From Zeugodacus cucurbitae (Eukaryota > Arthropoda > Insecta > Diptera > Tephritidae), in assembly GCF_028554725.1 (NCBI RefSeq), contig NC_071667.1, positions 37,591,501-37,655,500 on the forward strand: a DNA stretch of 64,000 nt. Reading direction: 5' to 3'. Below are positions 21,440-35,795 of this stretch, in pieces; position 1 is the stretch's first letter, and the number at the start of each line of letters is the position of its first letter. The notes beneath the pieces were generated by a model. The model worked only from the letters and a program-made list of their open reading frames with translations, was not told the origin of the DNA and ran no database searches. A program made the translations under genes and the position numbers.

Positions 21440-22255
21440 GAAGAGGCTAAGCCGTCAGCGAAAATACCAAAGACAAAGGGTGATATACCCAAGAAAGCAT
21501 TTGTGGATGTGGCCCGGAATCGCATCATCATTGGTGTCCTGGATCAGGGTGATCCCGAAGGAATAATCCCAGGGCCCAATAGAAATGGGTACAAGCAGCT
21601 CTGAAAACATGCTCCTATGCAATCCATGTCCACCACGGTCTTGTATAGATGCCAGCTGGAACCAGGGCCAAATCAAAATAATAGCGTGTGACGGTGAGAG
21701 ATCGATCCAGCTATATAAGGCTAAGCTAAGGTAGGGGAAGTATATCTCGGAGCAAAGCTGAGAGTGGCCGATAGGAAAGATATTTCATCAAGGTCTGGAT
21801 TTTGACAGCACCATCACAGCCGGACAGATAATACATCTCATAAGAGCCCGCAACCCAAATTTACTCACAGAAGTTCGTCACAGCATTTGAAAAATCAAAA
21901 GTGGAAGCTGGTCGAAAAGGACCATAATGTAGATTATGCTGCTGTTAACGAAATAATCTATCGAACCGCTGACGAAAAGGGCGGTGAGATCAATTATGGC
22001 CGCATGGCAGCCGAACTGCCCGATTTCGTCCTCATTCAAGAGCCAACGGGGGGCGGACATGCGAATCTGTTATGTCTAGAAAAGAGGGGAGTACATGAAG
22101 TGGCCTATGCTGATGATGTGACTGTTTCGTTTAGAGGTAAATTTACGAGCACCCTCTCTAATCTTATGCAAACAATATTAAATGAAATAAATCGATGGGC
22201 AGAATCATGCGGATTAAACTTAAATACTAGCAACACGGAGCTGCTTCGTCAATAA
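21440..22255 (+). pseudogene. LOA-type chimeric frame (copy 3)
   Basis: The open part is 21887-22255. Copies 3 and 4 share a shorter link (aaggtctggatt near 21790) and atgaaatcgcc near 21400, which group them together. Confidence 0.68.
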
Positions 22256-22535
22256 CAATGTCAATATTATCGTCTTCTGTAGTAACAATTTCGTCGATTA
22301 ATAAAAAGTTATCGGAATGCTGCCCTTGACCATTTTTATTGAATACCGATAACGACGATATGGGAATATCGTCCTCTGCAACGAAGTCAGAAATTTCGTT
22401 CAAACTTTTATGAAAACCAACTTTTGAAAACCCGTTTTAATTGTTTCCATCGTTACGTTGTCCCATGCAGTCTTAGAAAAATAAACAGCCTCCAAAATAT
22501 CAAATGTTTTTGATCGTTGGTTCATTGAAAAGCCA
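22250..22535 (-). pseudogene. Tigger/pogo transposase C-terminal fragment (copy 3)
   Basis: It carries the same conserved AWDNVTMETIKTVF block as copy 1. Confidence 0.72.
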
Positions 22536-22562
22536 TCTATTCTTGTCAAAATATGTTTGATA

Positions 22563-24493
22563 ATTCAGTGGTTTTCGTTTAATTGATCCTATGGTTAATT
22601 GGTTTCCTCGTTTAATTGAAGGGTGTTATCGGGCAAAAAACAAAGCATATGAAAGCATTGGATATTGTTACTGCATTTTTTCCTTTAAAGGTAAAAAATA
22701 TTAAAATATTTGAAAAACTTTAAGTGTACATACATATTCATCTTCATTTAAGGGCCTATCCCGCTGACCATATTTTGCGGCATCGTTGTTTTTTCTCTAA
22801 ATTTACATATAAAATTGCTTAAGTGCCTTTCCCGCTTAAATGCCTATAATATTTTATCCACAAATACAAAATTGTATGCAATTTTCCTCTTTAAAGTGCC
22901 TTTTCATATTTTTGACATTGAATGCGCTGAGAATTGTCAAAAGGAAAACATAATCATAGTTTTGTAATGATTTTTTTTTTTCATATTTATTGTTATTAAT
23001 AAGTATTTTAATTATTAATAATAAATAAATGTGATTTTCATTCTAAAAGAAAAAGTATTAGATCGAAATATTTGAGAAAAATCTTGGTAAGTACCTCGAG
23101 GCACTTAAGCGGTATTCATTTAAGTGCCTTTCCCGCTTAAGTGTCTCAAAAGTCTTGCATGTTCAGAGGGGGCACTTAAGCGGATATTACTGTATTTACA
23201 ACACTTTTTTTTATGTATTTTGTGAAATTTATATTTACAAATTCCGAAAGCTCAGACATTGGTGCCTCATGAAGACATGAAGTGGCCTAAAATTTAATAT
23301 TTAATAGATTTTAAACAAAAATATACTGACTTGAAAAAATAGTTGTAATAAAGATGTGTGTAAGTTTTTCAACAGAATCGCTTCATAACTTTTCAAAAAA
23401 TCGTGTCAAAAAAATCACTGCAAAATTTGAGTTTTGAGACAAAACCGTCATACTGACGTGGCCTTCTGGTATCTCTTGAAATTTTAATCGTATCCATTTC
23501 ATTTAATTTGACAAAAAAAAATTTAAATGTTGAATCCCACCTAATCCCTTAATTCACCAGGTGGTCCAAAAAGTGTGATTCCTGTAATTGAACAATTTGT
23601 TCATTTAAACGATATTCTTTTAATTGAACAAATTGTTCAATTAAGCGAGTATCTTTTAATTGATTTCCCGGCTTAATGTTATTGGGTCTAATCACTGAAT
23701 CCGCAGCGAATTCGATTTCGATACGATAAAGATTTTCGATCGAAAATGTTTATGCAATCATTGATTCCGTCGATAAACTGCTTTACCACAAAGTAAGAAC
23801 GTAAAACTGTTTTATCGATTTTTATTGACAAATGCGACAGACATTTTACAACGTGCATGTGCATGGTATTTGAAAAACCTTTAGTGTACATATGTAAGTA
23901 TGCAGTTTCCTTTAAGAAGTTTGTTGAGTTTAAGAGATTAAAAACATGAGTATATTTATTTTTTTTTATGTATTCAATCATATATTTCATTCAGCATATT
24001 AATGATACATAATATAAACATTATTTTGTGAAATTTATATTATACAAAATATTACTTAATCGTTGGTACCTCATCTTCCATGAAGAGTCCAAAAAAAGGT
24101 TCTTGCCGTGGACATCAAAACTCATTATTGGTTCATCCAAATCAACAAACCGAAAATATTTGTTGTTAATGAACGAAGGAAAAAAGAAGAGATTAAAAAC
24201 TGAATTCTTGATGGATTTTGAACAAAAAAAAACTAACTTTTGTGGTAAAATTTTCGACTATACTACTATTTAATAAGACAAACAACTTAAAAATTTTGAT
24301 TCCCACGTAATCGCTTAATTCACCAAATGGTCCAAATAAGCGTGATTCCTATAATTGAACCAACTTCTTCATTTAAACGGGATTCTTTTAATTGAACAAA
24401 TTGTTCAATTAAGCGAGTATCTGTTAATTGATTCCCCGGTTAATTGAACGAAAATTTGCAAATTTTGATTTGCAATTAAGCGAAAAGTACTGT
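22563..24493. mobile_element. Pogo-like non-autonomous pair (copy 3)
   Basis: The layout is as in copy 1, including the same ~190-bp loss in the second paralogue. The palindrome attgaacaa-a-ttgttcaat occurs twice (near 23625 and 24395). Confidence 0.55.
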
Positions 24494-24715
24494 ACTCATA
24501 TTACTCGTATGTATATAAATTTCGGCTGTTGGGTTAAGGTACTCTACATTTACTTCAATTATTGGTCTTCGTTGTCCTCAAATAAGTGTTTCGAATCCGC
24601 TTATCAGAGGTTTTAACTGTTTTCTTTACACTTTCGTTCAGTAATTGAAGTTTATTGTCAGTTGTCGATAGGTCCGCGTCCGCTTTCGAGAGGTAATGAA
24701 AATAAAAAGTAGTAT

Positions 24716-25851
24716 AACAAGTAAGGAATTGCTAAGTTCGGGTGTAACCGAACATTTTATACTCTCGCAATTTATTTATTTAACTTTATTTATATTATAT
24801 AATACACAATTTGACCCACATATTCGTCATATATATTGTATAAAGTCCATTGAAAGTTGGAAACCCTAATATTAGGTTAGAAGCACCGAGGTCCTCATGT
24901 TCGATATATGGGGCCTTGAAAACCTATGGTCCGATTTCGGCGATTTTTAGAATGGGGCTGCTACACTATAAAGGTAGTATTTGTGCAAAGTGCTAGTGCT
25001 TACTTTATATATTGTAAAGTAAACGATTCAGATCGTCTTCAAAGTTCTGGTATATAGGAAGTGGGCGTGGTTGTGAAGAGATTTCACAACCTATCATTGG
25101 GATATAAGGGAACTAATACAAACCAAATTTCATTGAAATCGGTCAAGTAGTTCCTGAGATATGGTTTTTGACCCATAAGTGGGCGATGCGCCGCCCATTT
25201 TCCATTTTGTAAAAAAATCTGAATGAAGTTTCCATCTGCCATTTCTTATGTCAAATTTAGTGTTTCTGGCGTTTTTCGTTACTGAGTTAACTCACTTTTA
25301 GTAATTTTCAACCTAAACTTTGTATGGGACGTGGGGCGTGGTTATTATCCGATTTCAACTAATTTCATGGTGTGTGGTGGGGTACGTAAGAGAATTGACT
25401 GCAGAAAGTTTGGTTTTTATAGCTTTATTGGTTTGCGAGATATATACAAATAACCGATTTGGGGGCGGGACCACGAACACTTTCCCAAAAAAATTACATC
25501 CAAATATGCCCCTTTTTAATGCGATCTTTTGTTCCAAATTTTACTTTTATAAATTTATTTATGGCTTAGTTATGACATTTTATGTGTTTTCGGTTTTCGC
25601 CATTTTGTGGGCGTGGCAGTGGTCAGATTTTGCTCATTTTTGTTTCATCAAGATATCTCAATTTTTACTCAAGTTATCCGGACGGACGGACGGACAGACA
25701 GACATTCGGATTTTGACTCGTCTAGTCACCATGATCATTTGGATATATATAACCCTATATCTAACTTGTTTAGTTTTATGACTTACAAACAACCGTTATG
25801 TGAACAAAACTATAATACTCTCTTAGCAACTTTGTTGCGAGAGTATAAAAA
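24716..25851 (+). repeat. Complete 'actctcgcaa' interspersed repeat (copy 3)
   Basis: Full-length and uninterrupted, with both ttttatactctcgcaa-type ends. It is essentially the copy 1 sequence. Confidence 0.85.
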
Positions 25852-26178
25852 GAATTCGCGTTCGCAAAATAAAACTTGATTCCTGAAGTTTTGTCGGGTT
25901 AAGAGAGGGGTTCGCTTATTGGAGGTGTCCGCAAGTAGTTTTTTCACGGTATATATTTCTTTATTGTAGGAAATGTGAAATATACTATTAAAAAATTATT
26001 CTATTCATGTCAGGTTTTTTTCTAATTGTGCTAAAAATATTTTGCTAAGTTTTTTTTCAATATTTCTTTATTTATTGAATTTGCTCTTTGAAGCCTAACA
26101 ATAAGTTATAAAATCTTAATTCTAATTCAAACTAGACAAGCTCAACCAAGTGATTGAGTTGTTTTGGTGAAACGTTGT

Positions 26179-27996
26179 TCTTTAGTGTGCAAGCATATCA
26201 CTTATTTTTATACGTGATTGATTACAAGAATGTACTAAAGCATTAGCTAATGGATTTGGGTGATCTCGGAGTTTGGATATATGTTTGTTTCTGCTGTTCT
26301 CTACTTTTTTCTTTACCATGAGAATATCAAGATCTTTATGGATACCAAGATATGTTACTTCAGTCGCTTGGGGTACTAAAATATTGTTCATTTTAACTGC
26401 CGGGCACGTTTTTTGTCTTAAGGAAAATGTAACATGTTTGCACTTTTGTTCATTTACATTTATAAGCCAGTTGACTATCCATTCTTCGACAAACATCAAA
26501 TGCTCTTCTAATACTCTTGATGCTATAATTGGGCCGAAACAAATGGCTCACTAAAGCTATGTCATCCGCAAAAGTTGATGTCAAAACATTACTAGTTGTT
26601 GGAAGGTCTGCTGTATATATTTTGTATAGAGTTGGCCCTAAAACACTGCCCTGCGGACCAGCAACTATTGGTCGTTCTTCAGATATGACGTCTCCTACTT
26701 TGGCAGTAAACTTTCTATCTATTAAATAAGACTCCAAGGTTTTACGCATTTCGAGAGGTAAGCTTTTTTTTAAACTTATATAAAAGCCGTCATGCCACAC
26801 TTTATCGAACGCCTGAGCCACATCTAGAAATATAGCAGGACAGTACTCTCTATACTCGAACGTCTTTCTGATTTAGTTAGTAATTCTATTTACTTGATCT
26901 ACAGTGCCATGTTTTGCCGAATTGGTGCATTGGTATTACATTATTTTCGTGGATGAAACACCTTTTCTTTTTTTTTAGAAAGACAGGGTAGAAGACTGAT
27001 TGGTCAGTATGAAGACGTGTCCAGTTTCCACCCAAGCCTCTTATAGGCGAGTTGGAGTCGACTGGAGGCTTCATTGACTTTTGGGCTTTCCAAAGAGAAT
27101 TTCGTTTGCTTGAATTTGGACACAGTTTCTTTATATAGTAATTGTGAGTGTGGTATTCTTCCTCATGTTTAAGTGCTGATATTAGTTGAAGCGGAGTAGA
27201 ATCGGAGCGATTTAACTGCCATTCACGTCTAGCTTCTTTTTTTTCATTCACAAGCTTTTCTATTTCATTAATAGTGATTTTTCTACGGCTAATCGGTTTA
27301 TTGTTTCTGTTTGGTGTTACTATGACAGCTGCATTTGATATTACATCATTAAATTCTCTTATACTTTCATCAATATCTCTTTCTGAATCTATTTTTAATT
27401 CAATATTAATGTGGCTACTCACATATTTTTTATATTTTAACCAGTTCGTTTTGGGAGATGTTAGACCCACTTTTGGCTCAACGAATATGGGTTGTTCACA
27501 CAACTTTATTAGTTCAGGTGAATGATCAGAAGATAAATCAGTACATGTATCAGCTGTCAAAAGCGATCCATCTTTATTTTTGGTTACAGCGAAATCAATT
27601 AAATCTGATATTTTATTGCGATCACTGGGCCAGTATGTGGGTTTGCCAGGAGATGTTATATCACGGTTATTGTGGTTCGTAATGGTTTGGTACAACTGGC
27701 GTCCTTTCGGATTAATAAGACGTGACACCCAGTACATGTGTTTTGCATTATAATCTCCACCTGCTAGAAATCTATGAACTAGCGTTTCAAATAAGTGTTT
27801 AAATTCGCTATCTGCTTTTCCATCCGGGTGATTTGTAACATACAGTCTAAATCCCGGTATTTTAAATTTGTTTTTGTTTGTCAGATGAGTCTCTGATATT
27901 TACATCTACATTTTTTTCAGACAGAAATCTAATAATCTCTAGTTTATGTTGGTTAACACCGTTAGCATTCCATATACAAATGTTTAGTATGCTCAT
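26179..27996 (-). pseudogene. Jockey-clade ORF2 remnant (copy 3)
   Basis: This is the cleanest array copy of the defective ORF2, with an endonuclease frame (26886-27737), the RT block AQAFDKVWHDG to FADDIALVSH (26450-26821), and a frameshifted C-terminal piece (26182-26499). The large deletion between endonuclease linker and RT palm is the same in all copies, so it predates the array. Confidence 0.88.
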
Positions 27997-28744
27997 TTTT
28001 TACTTAATAAAGTTTGCAGCATTTGGTCTTTTGATTTTATTAAATCTTGGATATGTTTTGCATTGTAGACATAAATTGTGTCATACATTGTGAAAGATTT
28101 ATAATCATAGTTTCAATACCACTATTTGGGGATTTTGCGGTGGTTGCATTTGTACATTGTTGCCTTTTACAACATTGGCATAGCTCACTTGTACAGTATT
28201 ATTTTTAATATTACTAGATTTTGGAATATGGTCTATGATATCTATAATGTCATTACGGGGAATACATATGTAACATTTGGTTACGTCGTGCTAGAATTCC
28301 CTGTGACAACTTCGATTTCAAATCTTTATAAACAGGACAACCCCTGTAGTTGGCAGTGTGACCTCCTCCACAATTGCTGCATTTTTTGTTTAAATCCTCT
28401 TTCTTGAGGATACATTTTGAAGTAGAATGTAAATCTCCACATATCGCACAAACACTGCGTAGAGTGCAATATGATTTGGTATGCCCATACTCTTGGCAGT
28501 TGGTGCATTGTACCGGACCGTTTCTTTTGTGTGGTTTTTCTACGGTTACTCTACGGTGCAGCAAATATTTTAAATTATATATTGAATGCACTTCGTTCTT
28601 TTTAAGCTGGTTAGAATTCGGCATCAATTCAATTCGAAACATGGGTTGTGGTACTTTATTTCTATTAAAGATGTTTACGACAGTTTTAACTTCAAAGCCA
28701 CATACTTCAAAAGCTTCTTTGATTTCAATAGAGTTTACAGAAGA
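27997..28744 (-). pseudogene. Jockey-clade ORF1 C-terminal part (copy 3)
   Basis: Three zinc knuckles lie at 28253-28642, essentially the copy 2 sequence. Confidence 0.87.
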
Positions 28745-28752
28745 CTCTATAC

Positions 28753-28928
28753 TAGAGCTCTTGGTATTCGACTAATCGACTAACCGAATAGGGCATCATT
28801 CGAATAATAATATTCGGTTTGCACTATTCGGATAGTCGTCAGTCATCGACTATTCGATTAACCGCTCATTTCCGACTATCCGTTTATCCGTTCGTTGTCG
28901 ACTATTCGAATAGTGTAAGTTCATTCAA
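28753..28928 (+). mobile_element. hAT MITE, truncated at array junction (copy 3)
   Basis: It is the same 176-bp piece, with target copy ctctatac at 28745-28752. Confidence 0.85.
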
Positions 28929-29058
28929 CGTAGAAACGCATCCTTCAATTAAAGAAGATCTTACAAAGGAGGTTCAGAGTTCATTAGAATATGCTAAAGC
29001 AGTTCTACCGAACTTCAGAATGAAATCGCCAGTAGCAACGTAGATACTGAGGTCACCA

Positions 29059-29874
29059 GAAGAGGCTAAGCCGTCAGCGAAAATACCAAAGACAAAGGGT
29101 GATATACCCAAGAAAGCATTTGTGGATGTGGCCCGGAATCGCATCATCATTGGTGTCCTGGATCAGGGTGATCCCGAAGGAATAATCCCAGGGCCCAATA
29201 GAAATGGGTACAAGCAGCTCTGAAAACATGCTCCTATGCAATCCATGTCCACCACGGTCTTGTATAGATGCCAGCTGGAACCAGGGCCAAATCAAAATAA
29301 TAGCGTGTGACGGTGAGAGATCGATCCAGCTATATAAGGCTAAGCTAAGGTAGGGGAAGTATATCTCGGAGCAAAGCTGAGAGTGGCCGATAGGAAAGAT
29401 ATTTCATCAAGGTCTGGATTTTGACAGCACCATCACAGCCGGACAGATAATACATCTCATAAGAGCCCGCAACCCAAATTTACTCACAGAAGTTCGTCAC
29501 AGCATTTGAAAAATCAAAAGTGGAAGCTGGTCGAAAAGGACCATAATGTAGATTATGCTGCTGTTAACGAAATAATCTATCGAACCGCTGACGAAAAGGG
29601 CGGTGAGATCAATTATGGCCGCATGGCAGCCGAACTGCCCGATTTCGTCCTCATTCAAGAGCCAACGGGGGGCGGACATGCGAATCTGTTATGTCTAGAA
29701 AAGAGGGGAGTACATGAAGTGGCCTATGCTGATGATGTGACTGTTTCGTTTAGAGGTAAATTTACGAGCACCCTCTCTAATCTTATGCAAACAATATTAA
29801 ATGAAATAAATCGATGGGCAGAATCATGCGGATTAAACTTAAATACTAGCAACACGGAGCTGCTTCGTCAATAA
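29059..29874 (+). pseudogene. LOA-type chimeric frame (copy 4)
   Basis: The open part is 29506-29874; its 122-residue translation is the same as in copy 3. Confidence 0.68.
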
Positions 29875-30154
29875 CAATGTCAATATTATCGTCTTCTGTA
29901 GTAACAATTTCGTCGATTAATAAAAAGTTATCGGAATGCTGCCCTTGACCATTTTTATTGAATACCGATAACGACGATATGGGAATATCGTCCTCTGCAA
30001 CGAAGTCAGAAATTTCGTTCAAACTTTTATGAAAACCAACTTTTGAAAACCCGTTTTAATTGTTTCCATCGTTACGTTGTCCCATGCAGTCTTAGAAAAA
30101 TAAACAGCCTCCAAAATATCAAATGTTTTTGATCGTTGGTTCATTGAAAAGCCA
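29869..30154 (-). pseudogene. Tigger/pogo transposase C-terminal fragment (copy 4)
   Basis: The sequence is essentially the same as in copy 3. Confidence 0.72.
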
Positions 30155-30181
30155 TCTATTCTTGTCAAAATATGTTTGATA

Positions 30182-32112
30182 ATTCAGTGGTTTTCGTTTA
30201 ATTGATCCTATGGTTAATTGGTTTCCTCGTTTAATTGAAGGGTGTTATCGGGCAAAAAACAAAGCATATGAAAGCATTGGATATTGTTACTGCATTTTTT
30301 CCTTTAAAGGTAAAAAATATTAAAATATTTGAAAAACTTTAAGTGTACATACATATTCATCTTCATTTAAGGGCCTATCCCGCTGACCATATTTTGCGGC
30401 ATCGTTGTTTTTTCTCTAAATTTACATATAAAATTGCTTAAGTGCCTTTCCCGCTTAAATGCCTATAATATTTTATCCACAAATACAAAATTGTATGCAA
30501 TTTTCCTCTTTAAAGTGCCTTTTCATATTTTTGACATTGAATGCGCTGAGAATTGTCAAAAGGAAAACATAATCATAGTTTTGTAATGATTTTTTTTTTT
30601 CATATTTATTGTTATTAATAAGTATTTTAATTATTAATAATAAATAAATGTGATTTTCATTCTAAAAGAAAAAGTATTAGATCGAAATATTTGAGAAAAA
30701 TCTTGGTAAGTACCTCGAGGCACTTAAGCGGTATTCATTTAAGTGCCTTTCCCGCTTAAGTGTCTCAAAAGTCTTGCATGTTCAGAGGGGGCACTTAAGC
30801 GGATATTACTGTATTTACAACACTTTTTTTTATGTATTTTGTGAAATTTATATTTACAAATTCCGAAAGCTCAGACATTGGTGCCTCATGAAGACATGAA
30901 GTGGCCTAAAATTTAATATTTAATAGATTTTAAACAAAAATATACTGACTTGAAAAAATAGTTGTAATAAAGATGTGTGTAAGTTTTTCAACAGAATCGC
31001 TTCATAACTTTTCAAAAAATCGTGTCAAAAAAATCACTGCAAAATTTGAGTTTTGAGACAAAACCGTCATACTGACGTGGCCTTCTGGTATCTCTTGAAA
31101 TTTTAATCGTATCCATTTCATTTAATTTGACAAAAAAAAATTTAAATGTTGAATCCCACCTAATCCCTTAATTCACCAGGTGGTCCAAAAAGTGTGATTC
31201 CTGTAATTGAACAATTTGTTCATTTAAACGATATTCTTTTAATTGAACAAATTGTTCAATTAAGCGAGTATCTTTTAATTGATTTCCCGGCTTAATGTTA
31301 TTGGGTCTAATCACTGAATCCGCAGCGAATTCGATTTCGATACGATAAAGATTTTCGATCGAAAATGTTTATGCAATCATTGATTCCGTCGATAAACTGC
31401 TTTACCACAAAGTAAGAACGTAAAACTGTTTTATCGATTTTTATTGACAAATGCGACAGACATTTTACAACGTGCATGTGCATGGTATTTGAAAAACCTT
31501 TAGTGTACATATGTAAGTATGCAGTTTCCTTTAAGAAGTTTGTTGAGTTTAAGAGATTAAAAACATGAGTATATTTATTTTTTTTTATGTATTCAATCAT
31601 ATATTTCATTCAGCATATTAATGATACATAATATAAACATTATTTTGTGAAATTTATATTATACAAAATATTACTTAATCGTTGGTACCTCATCTTCCAT
31701 GAAGAGTCCAAAAAAAGGTTCTTGCCGTGGACATCAAAACTCATTATTGGTTCATCCAAATCAACAAACCGAAAATATTTGTTGTTAATGAACGAAGGAA
31801 AAAAGAAGAGATTAAAAACTGAATTCTTGATGGATTTTGAACAAAAAAAACTAACTTTTGTGGTAAAATTTTCGACTATACTACTATTTAATAAGACAAA
31901 CAACTTAAAAATTTTGATTCCCACGTAATCGCTTAATTCACCAAATGGTCCAAATAAGCGTGATTCCTATAATTGAACCAACTTCTTCATTTAAACGGGA
32001 TTCTTTTAATTGAACAAATTGTTCAATTAAGCGAGTATCTGTTAATTGATTCCCCGGTTAATTGAACGAAAATTTGCAAATTTTGATTTGCAATTAAGCG
32101 AAAAGTACTGTA
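30182..32112. mobile_element. Pogo-like non-autonomous pair (copy 4)
   Basis: It matches copy 3 apart from a one-base change in an A-run near 31845. Confidence 0.55.
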
Positions 32113-32333
32113 CTCATATTACTCGTATGTATATAAATTTCGGCTGTTGGGTTAAGGTACTCTACATTTACTTCAATTATTGGTCTTCGTTGTCCTCAAA
32201 TAAGTGTTTCGAATCCGCTTATCAGAGGTTTTAACTGTTTTCTTTACACTTTCGTTCAGTAATTGAAGTTTATTGTCAGTTGTCGATAGGTCCGCGTCCG
32301 CTTTCGAGAGGTAATGAAAATAAAAAGTAGTAT

Positions 32334-33469
32334 AACAAGTAAGGAATTGCTAAGTTCGGGTGTAACCGAACATTTTATACTCTCGCAATTTATTTATTTA
32401 ACTTTATTTATATTATATAATACACAATTTGACCCACATATTCGTCATATATATTGTATAAAGTCCATTGAAAGTTGGAAACCCTAATATTAGGTTAGAA
32501 GCACCGAGGTCCTCATGTTCGATATATGGGGCCTTGAAAACCTATGGTCCGATTTCGGCGATTTTTAGAATGGGGCTGCTACACTATAAAGGTAGTATTT
32601 GTGCAAAGTGCTAGTGCTTACTTTATATATTGTAAAGTAAACGATTCAGATCGTCTTCAAAGTTCTGGTATATAGGAAGTGGGCGTGGTTGTGAAGAGAT
32701 TTCACAACCTATCATTGGGATATAAGGGAACTAATACAAACCAAATTTCATTGAAATCGGTCAAGTAGTTCCTGAGATATGGTTTTTGACCCATAAGTGG
32801 GCGATGCGCCGCCCATTTTCCATTTTGTAAAAAAATCTGAATGAAGTTTCCATCTGCCATTTCTTATGTCAAATTTAGTGTTTCTGGCGTTTTTCGTTAC
32901 TGAGTTAACTCACTTTTAGTAATTTTCAACCTAAACTTTGTATGGGACGTGGGGCGTGGTTATTATCCGATTTCAACTAATTTCATGGTGTGTGGTGGGG
33001 TACGTAAGAGAATTGACTGCAGAAAGTTTGGTTTTTATAGCTTTATTGGTTTGCGAGATATATACAAATAACCGATTTGGGGGCGGGACCACGAACACTT
33101 TCCCAAAAAAATTACATCCAAATATGCCCCTTTTTAATGCGATCTTTTGTTCCAAATTTTACTTTTATAAATTTATTTATGGCTTAGTTATGACATTTTA
33201 TGTGTTTTCGGTTTTCGCCATTTTGTGGGCGTGGCAGTGGTCAGATTTTGCTCATTTTTGTTTCATCAAGATATCTCAATTTTTACTCAAGTTATCCGGA
33301 CGGACGGACGGACAGACAGACATTCGGATTTTGACTCGTCTAGTCACCATGATCATTTGGATATATATAACCCTATATCTAACTTGTTTAGTTTTATGAC
33401 TTACAAACAACCGTTATGTGAACAAAACTATAATACTCTCTTAGCAACTTTGTTGCGAGAGTATAAAAA
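32334..33469 (+). repeat. Complete 'actctcgcaa' interspersed repeat (copy 4)
   Basis: Full-length and uninterrupted, with the same ends and internal hallmarks as copy 3. Confidence 0.85.
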
Positions 33470-33796
33470 GAATTCGCGTTCGCAAAATAAAACTTGATTC
33501 CTGAAGTTTTGTCGGGTTAAGAGAGGGGTTCGCTTATTGGAGGTGTCCGCAAGTAGTTTTTTCACGGTATATATTTCTTTATTGTAGGAAATGTGAAATA
33601 TACTATTAAAAAATTATTCTATTCATGTCAGGTTTTTTTCTAATTGTGCTAAAAATATTTTGCTAAGTTTTTTTTCAATATTTCTTTATTTATTGAATTT
33701 GCTCTTTGAAGCCTAACAATAAGTTATAAAATCTTAATTCTAATTCAAACTAGACAAGCTCAACCAAGTGATTGAGTTGTTTTGGTGAAACGTTGT

Positions 33797-35622
33797 TCTT
33801 TAGTGTGCAAGCATATCACTTATTTTTATACGTGATTGATTACAAGAATGTACTAAAGCATTAGCTAATGGATTTGGGTGATCTCGGAGTTTGGATATAT
33901 GTTTGTTTCTGCTGTTCTCTACTTTTTTCTTTACCATGAGAATATCAAGATCTTTATGGATACCAAGATATGTTACTTCAGTCGCTTGGGGTACTAAAAT
34001 ATTGTTCATTTTAACTGCCGGGCACGTTTTTTGTCTTAAGGAAAATGTAACATGTTTGCACTTTTGTTCATTTACATTTATAAGCCAGTTGACTATCCAT
34101 TCTTCGACAAACATCAAATGCTCTTCTAATACTCTTGATGCTATAATTGGGCCGAAACAAATGGCTCACTAAAGCTATGTCATCCGCAAAAGTTGATGTC
34201 AAAACATTACTAGTTGTTGGAAGGTCTGCTGTATATATTTTGTATAGAGTTGGCCCTAAAACACTGCCCTGCGGACCAGCAACTATTGGTCGTTCTTCAG
34301 ATATGACGTCTCCTACTTTGGCAGTAAACTTTCTATCTATTAAATAAGACTCCAAGGTTTTACGCATTTCGAGAGGTAAGCTTTTTTTTAAACTTATATA
34401 AAAGCCGTCATGCCACACTTTATCGAACGCCTGAGCCACATCTAGAAATATAGCAGGACAGTACTCTCTATACTCGAACGTCTTTCTGATTTAGTTAGTA
34501 ATTCTATTTACTTGATCTACAGTGCCATGTTTTGCCGAATTGGTGCATTGGTATTACATTATTTTCGTGGATGAAACACCTTTTCTTTTTTTTTAGAAAG
34601 ACAGGGTAGAAGACTGATTGGTCAGTATGAAGACGTGTCCAGTTTCCACCCAAGCCTCTTATAGGCGAGTTGGAGTCGACTGGAGGCTTCATTGACTTTT
34701 GGGCTTTCCAAAGAGAATTTCGTTTGCTTGAATTTGGACACAGTTTCTTTATATAGTAATTGTGAGTGTGGTATTCTTCCTCATGCTGATGCTTCCAAGT
34801 GCTGATATTAGTTGAAGCGGAGTAGAATCGGAGCGATTTAACTGCCATTCACGTCTAGCTTCTTTTTTTTCATTTACAAGCTTTTCTATTTCATTAATAG
34901 TGATTTTTCTACGGCTAATCGGTTTATTGTTTCTGTTTGGTGTTACTATGACAGCTGCATTTGATATTACATCATTAAATTCTCTTATACTTTCATCAAT
35001 ATCTCTTTCTGAATCTATTTTTAATTCAATATTAATGTGGCTACTCACATATTTTTTATATTTTAACCAGTTCGTTTTGTGAGATGTTAGACCCACTTTT
35101 GGCTCAACGAATATGGGTTGTTCACACAACTTTATTAGTTCAGGTGAATGATCAGAAGATAAATCAGTACATGTATCAGCTGTCAAAAGCGATCCATCTT
35201 TATTTTTGGTTACAGCGAAATCAATTAAATCTGATATTTTATTGCGATCACTGGGCCAGTATGTGGGTTTGCCAGGAGATGTTATATCACGGTTATTGTG
35301 GTTCGTAATGGTTTGGTACAACTGGCGTCCTTTCGGATTAATAAGACGTGACACCCAGTACATGTGTTTTGCATTATAATTTCCACCTGCTAGAAATCTA
35401 TGAACTAGCGTTTCAAATAAGTGTTTAAATTCGCTATCTGCTTTTCCATCCGGGTGATTTGTAACATACAGTCTAAATCCCGGTATTTTAAATTTGTTTT
35501 TGTTTGTCAGATGAGTCTCTGATATTTACATCTACATTTTTTTCAGACAGAAATCTAATAATCTCTAGTTTATGTTGGTTAACACCGTTAGCATTCGATA
35601 TACAAATGTTTAGTATGCTCAT
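33797..35622 (-). pseudogene. Jockey-clade ORF2 remnant (copy 4)
   Basis: It has the same domains as copy 3. A local replacement near 34786 shifts the frame and splits the endonuclease-linker reading into 34749-35363 and 34504-34848. A glycine-to-stop type change (gggagatg to gtgagatg near 35080) does not break the minus-strand frame. The ORF2 ATG is at 35622, and the N-motif is WNANG in copies 1-3 but varies here because of a base change (attcgatat near 35597). Confidence 0.87.
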
Positions 35623-35795
35623 TTTTTACTTAATAAAGTTTGCAGCATTTGGTCTTTTGATTTTATTAAATCTTGGATATGTTTTGCATTGTAGACATAA
35701 ATTGTGTCATACATTGTGAAAGATTTATAATCATAGTTTCAATACCACTATTTGGGGATTTTGCGGTGGTTGCATTTGTACATTGTTCCCTTTTA

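Larger units (their letters stand above)
21311..28929. repeat. Array copy 3, the only copy without a mariner insertion
   Basis: At 7619 bp this is the uninterrupted form and the best reference for the unit. By eye it is almost identical to copy 4 outside that copy's mariner, which suggests the most recent exchange or duplication was between these two. Confidence 0.95.
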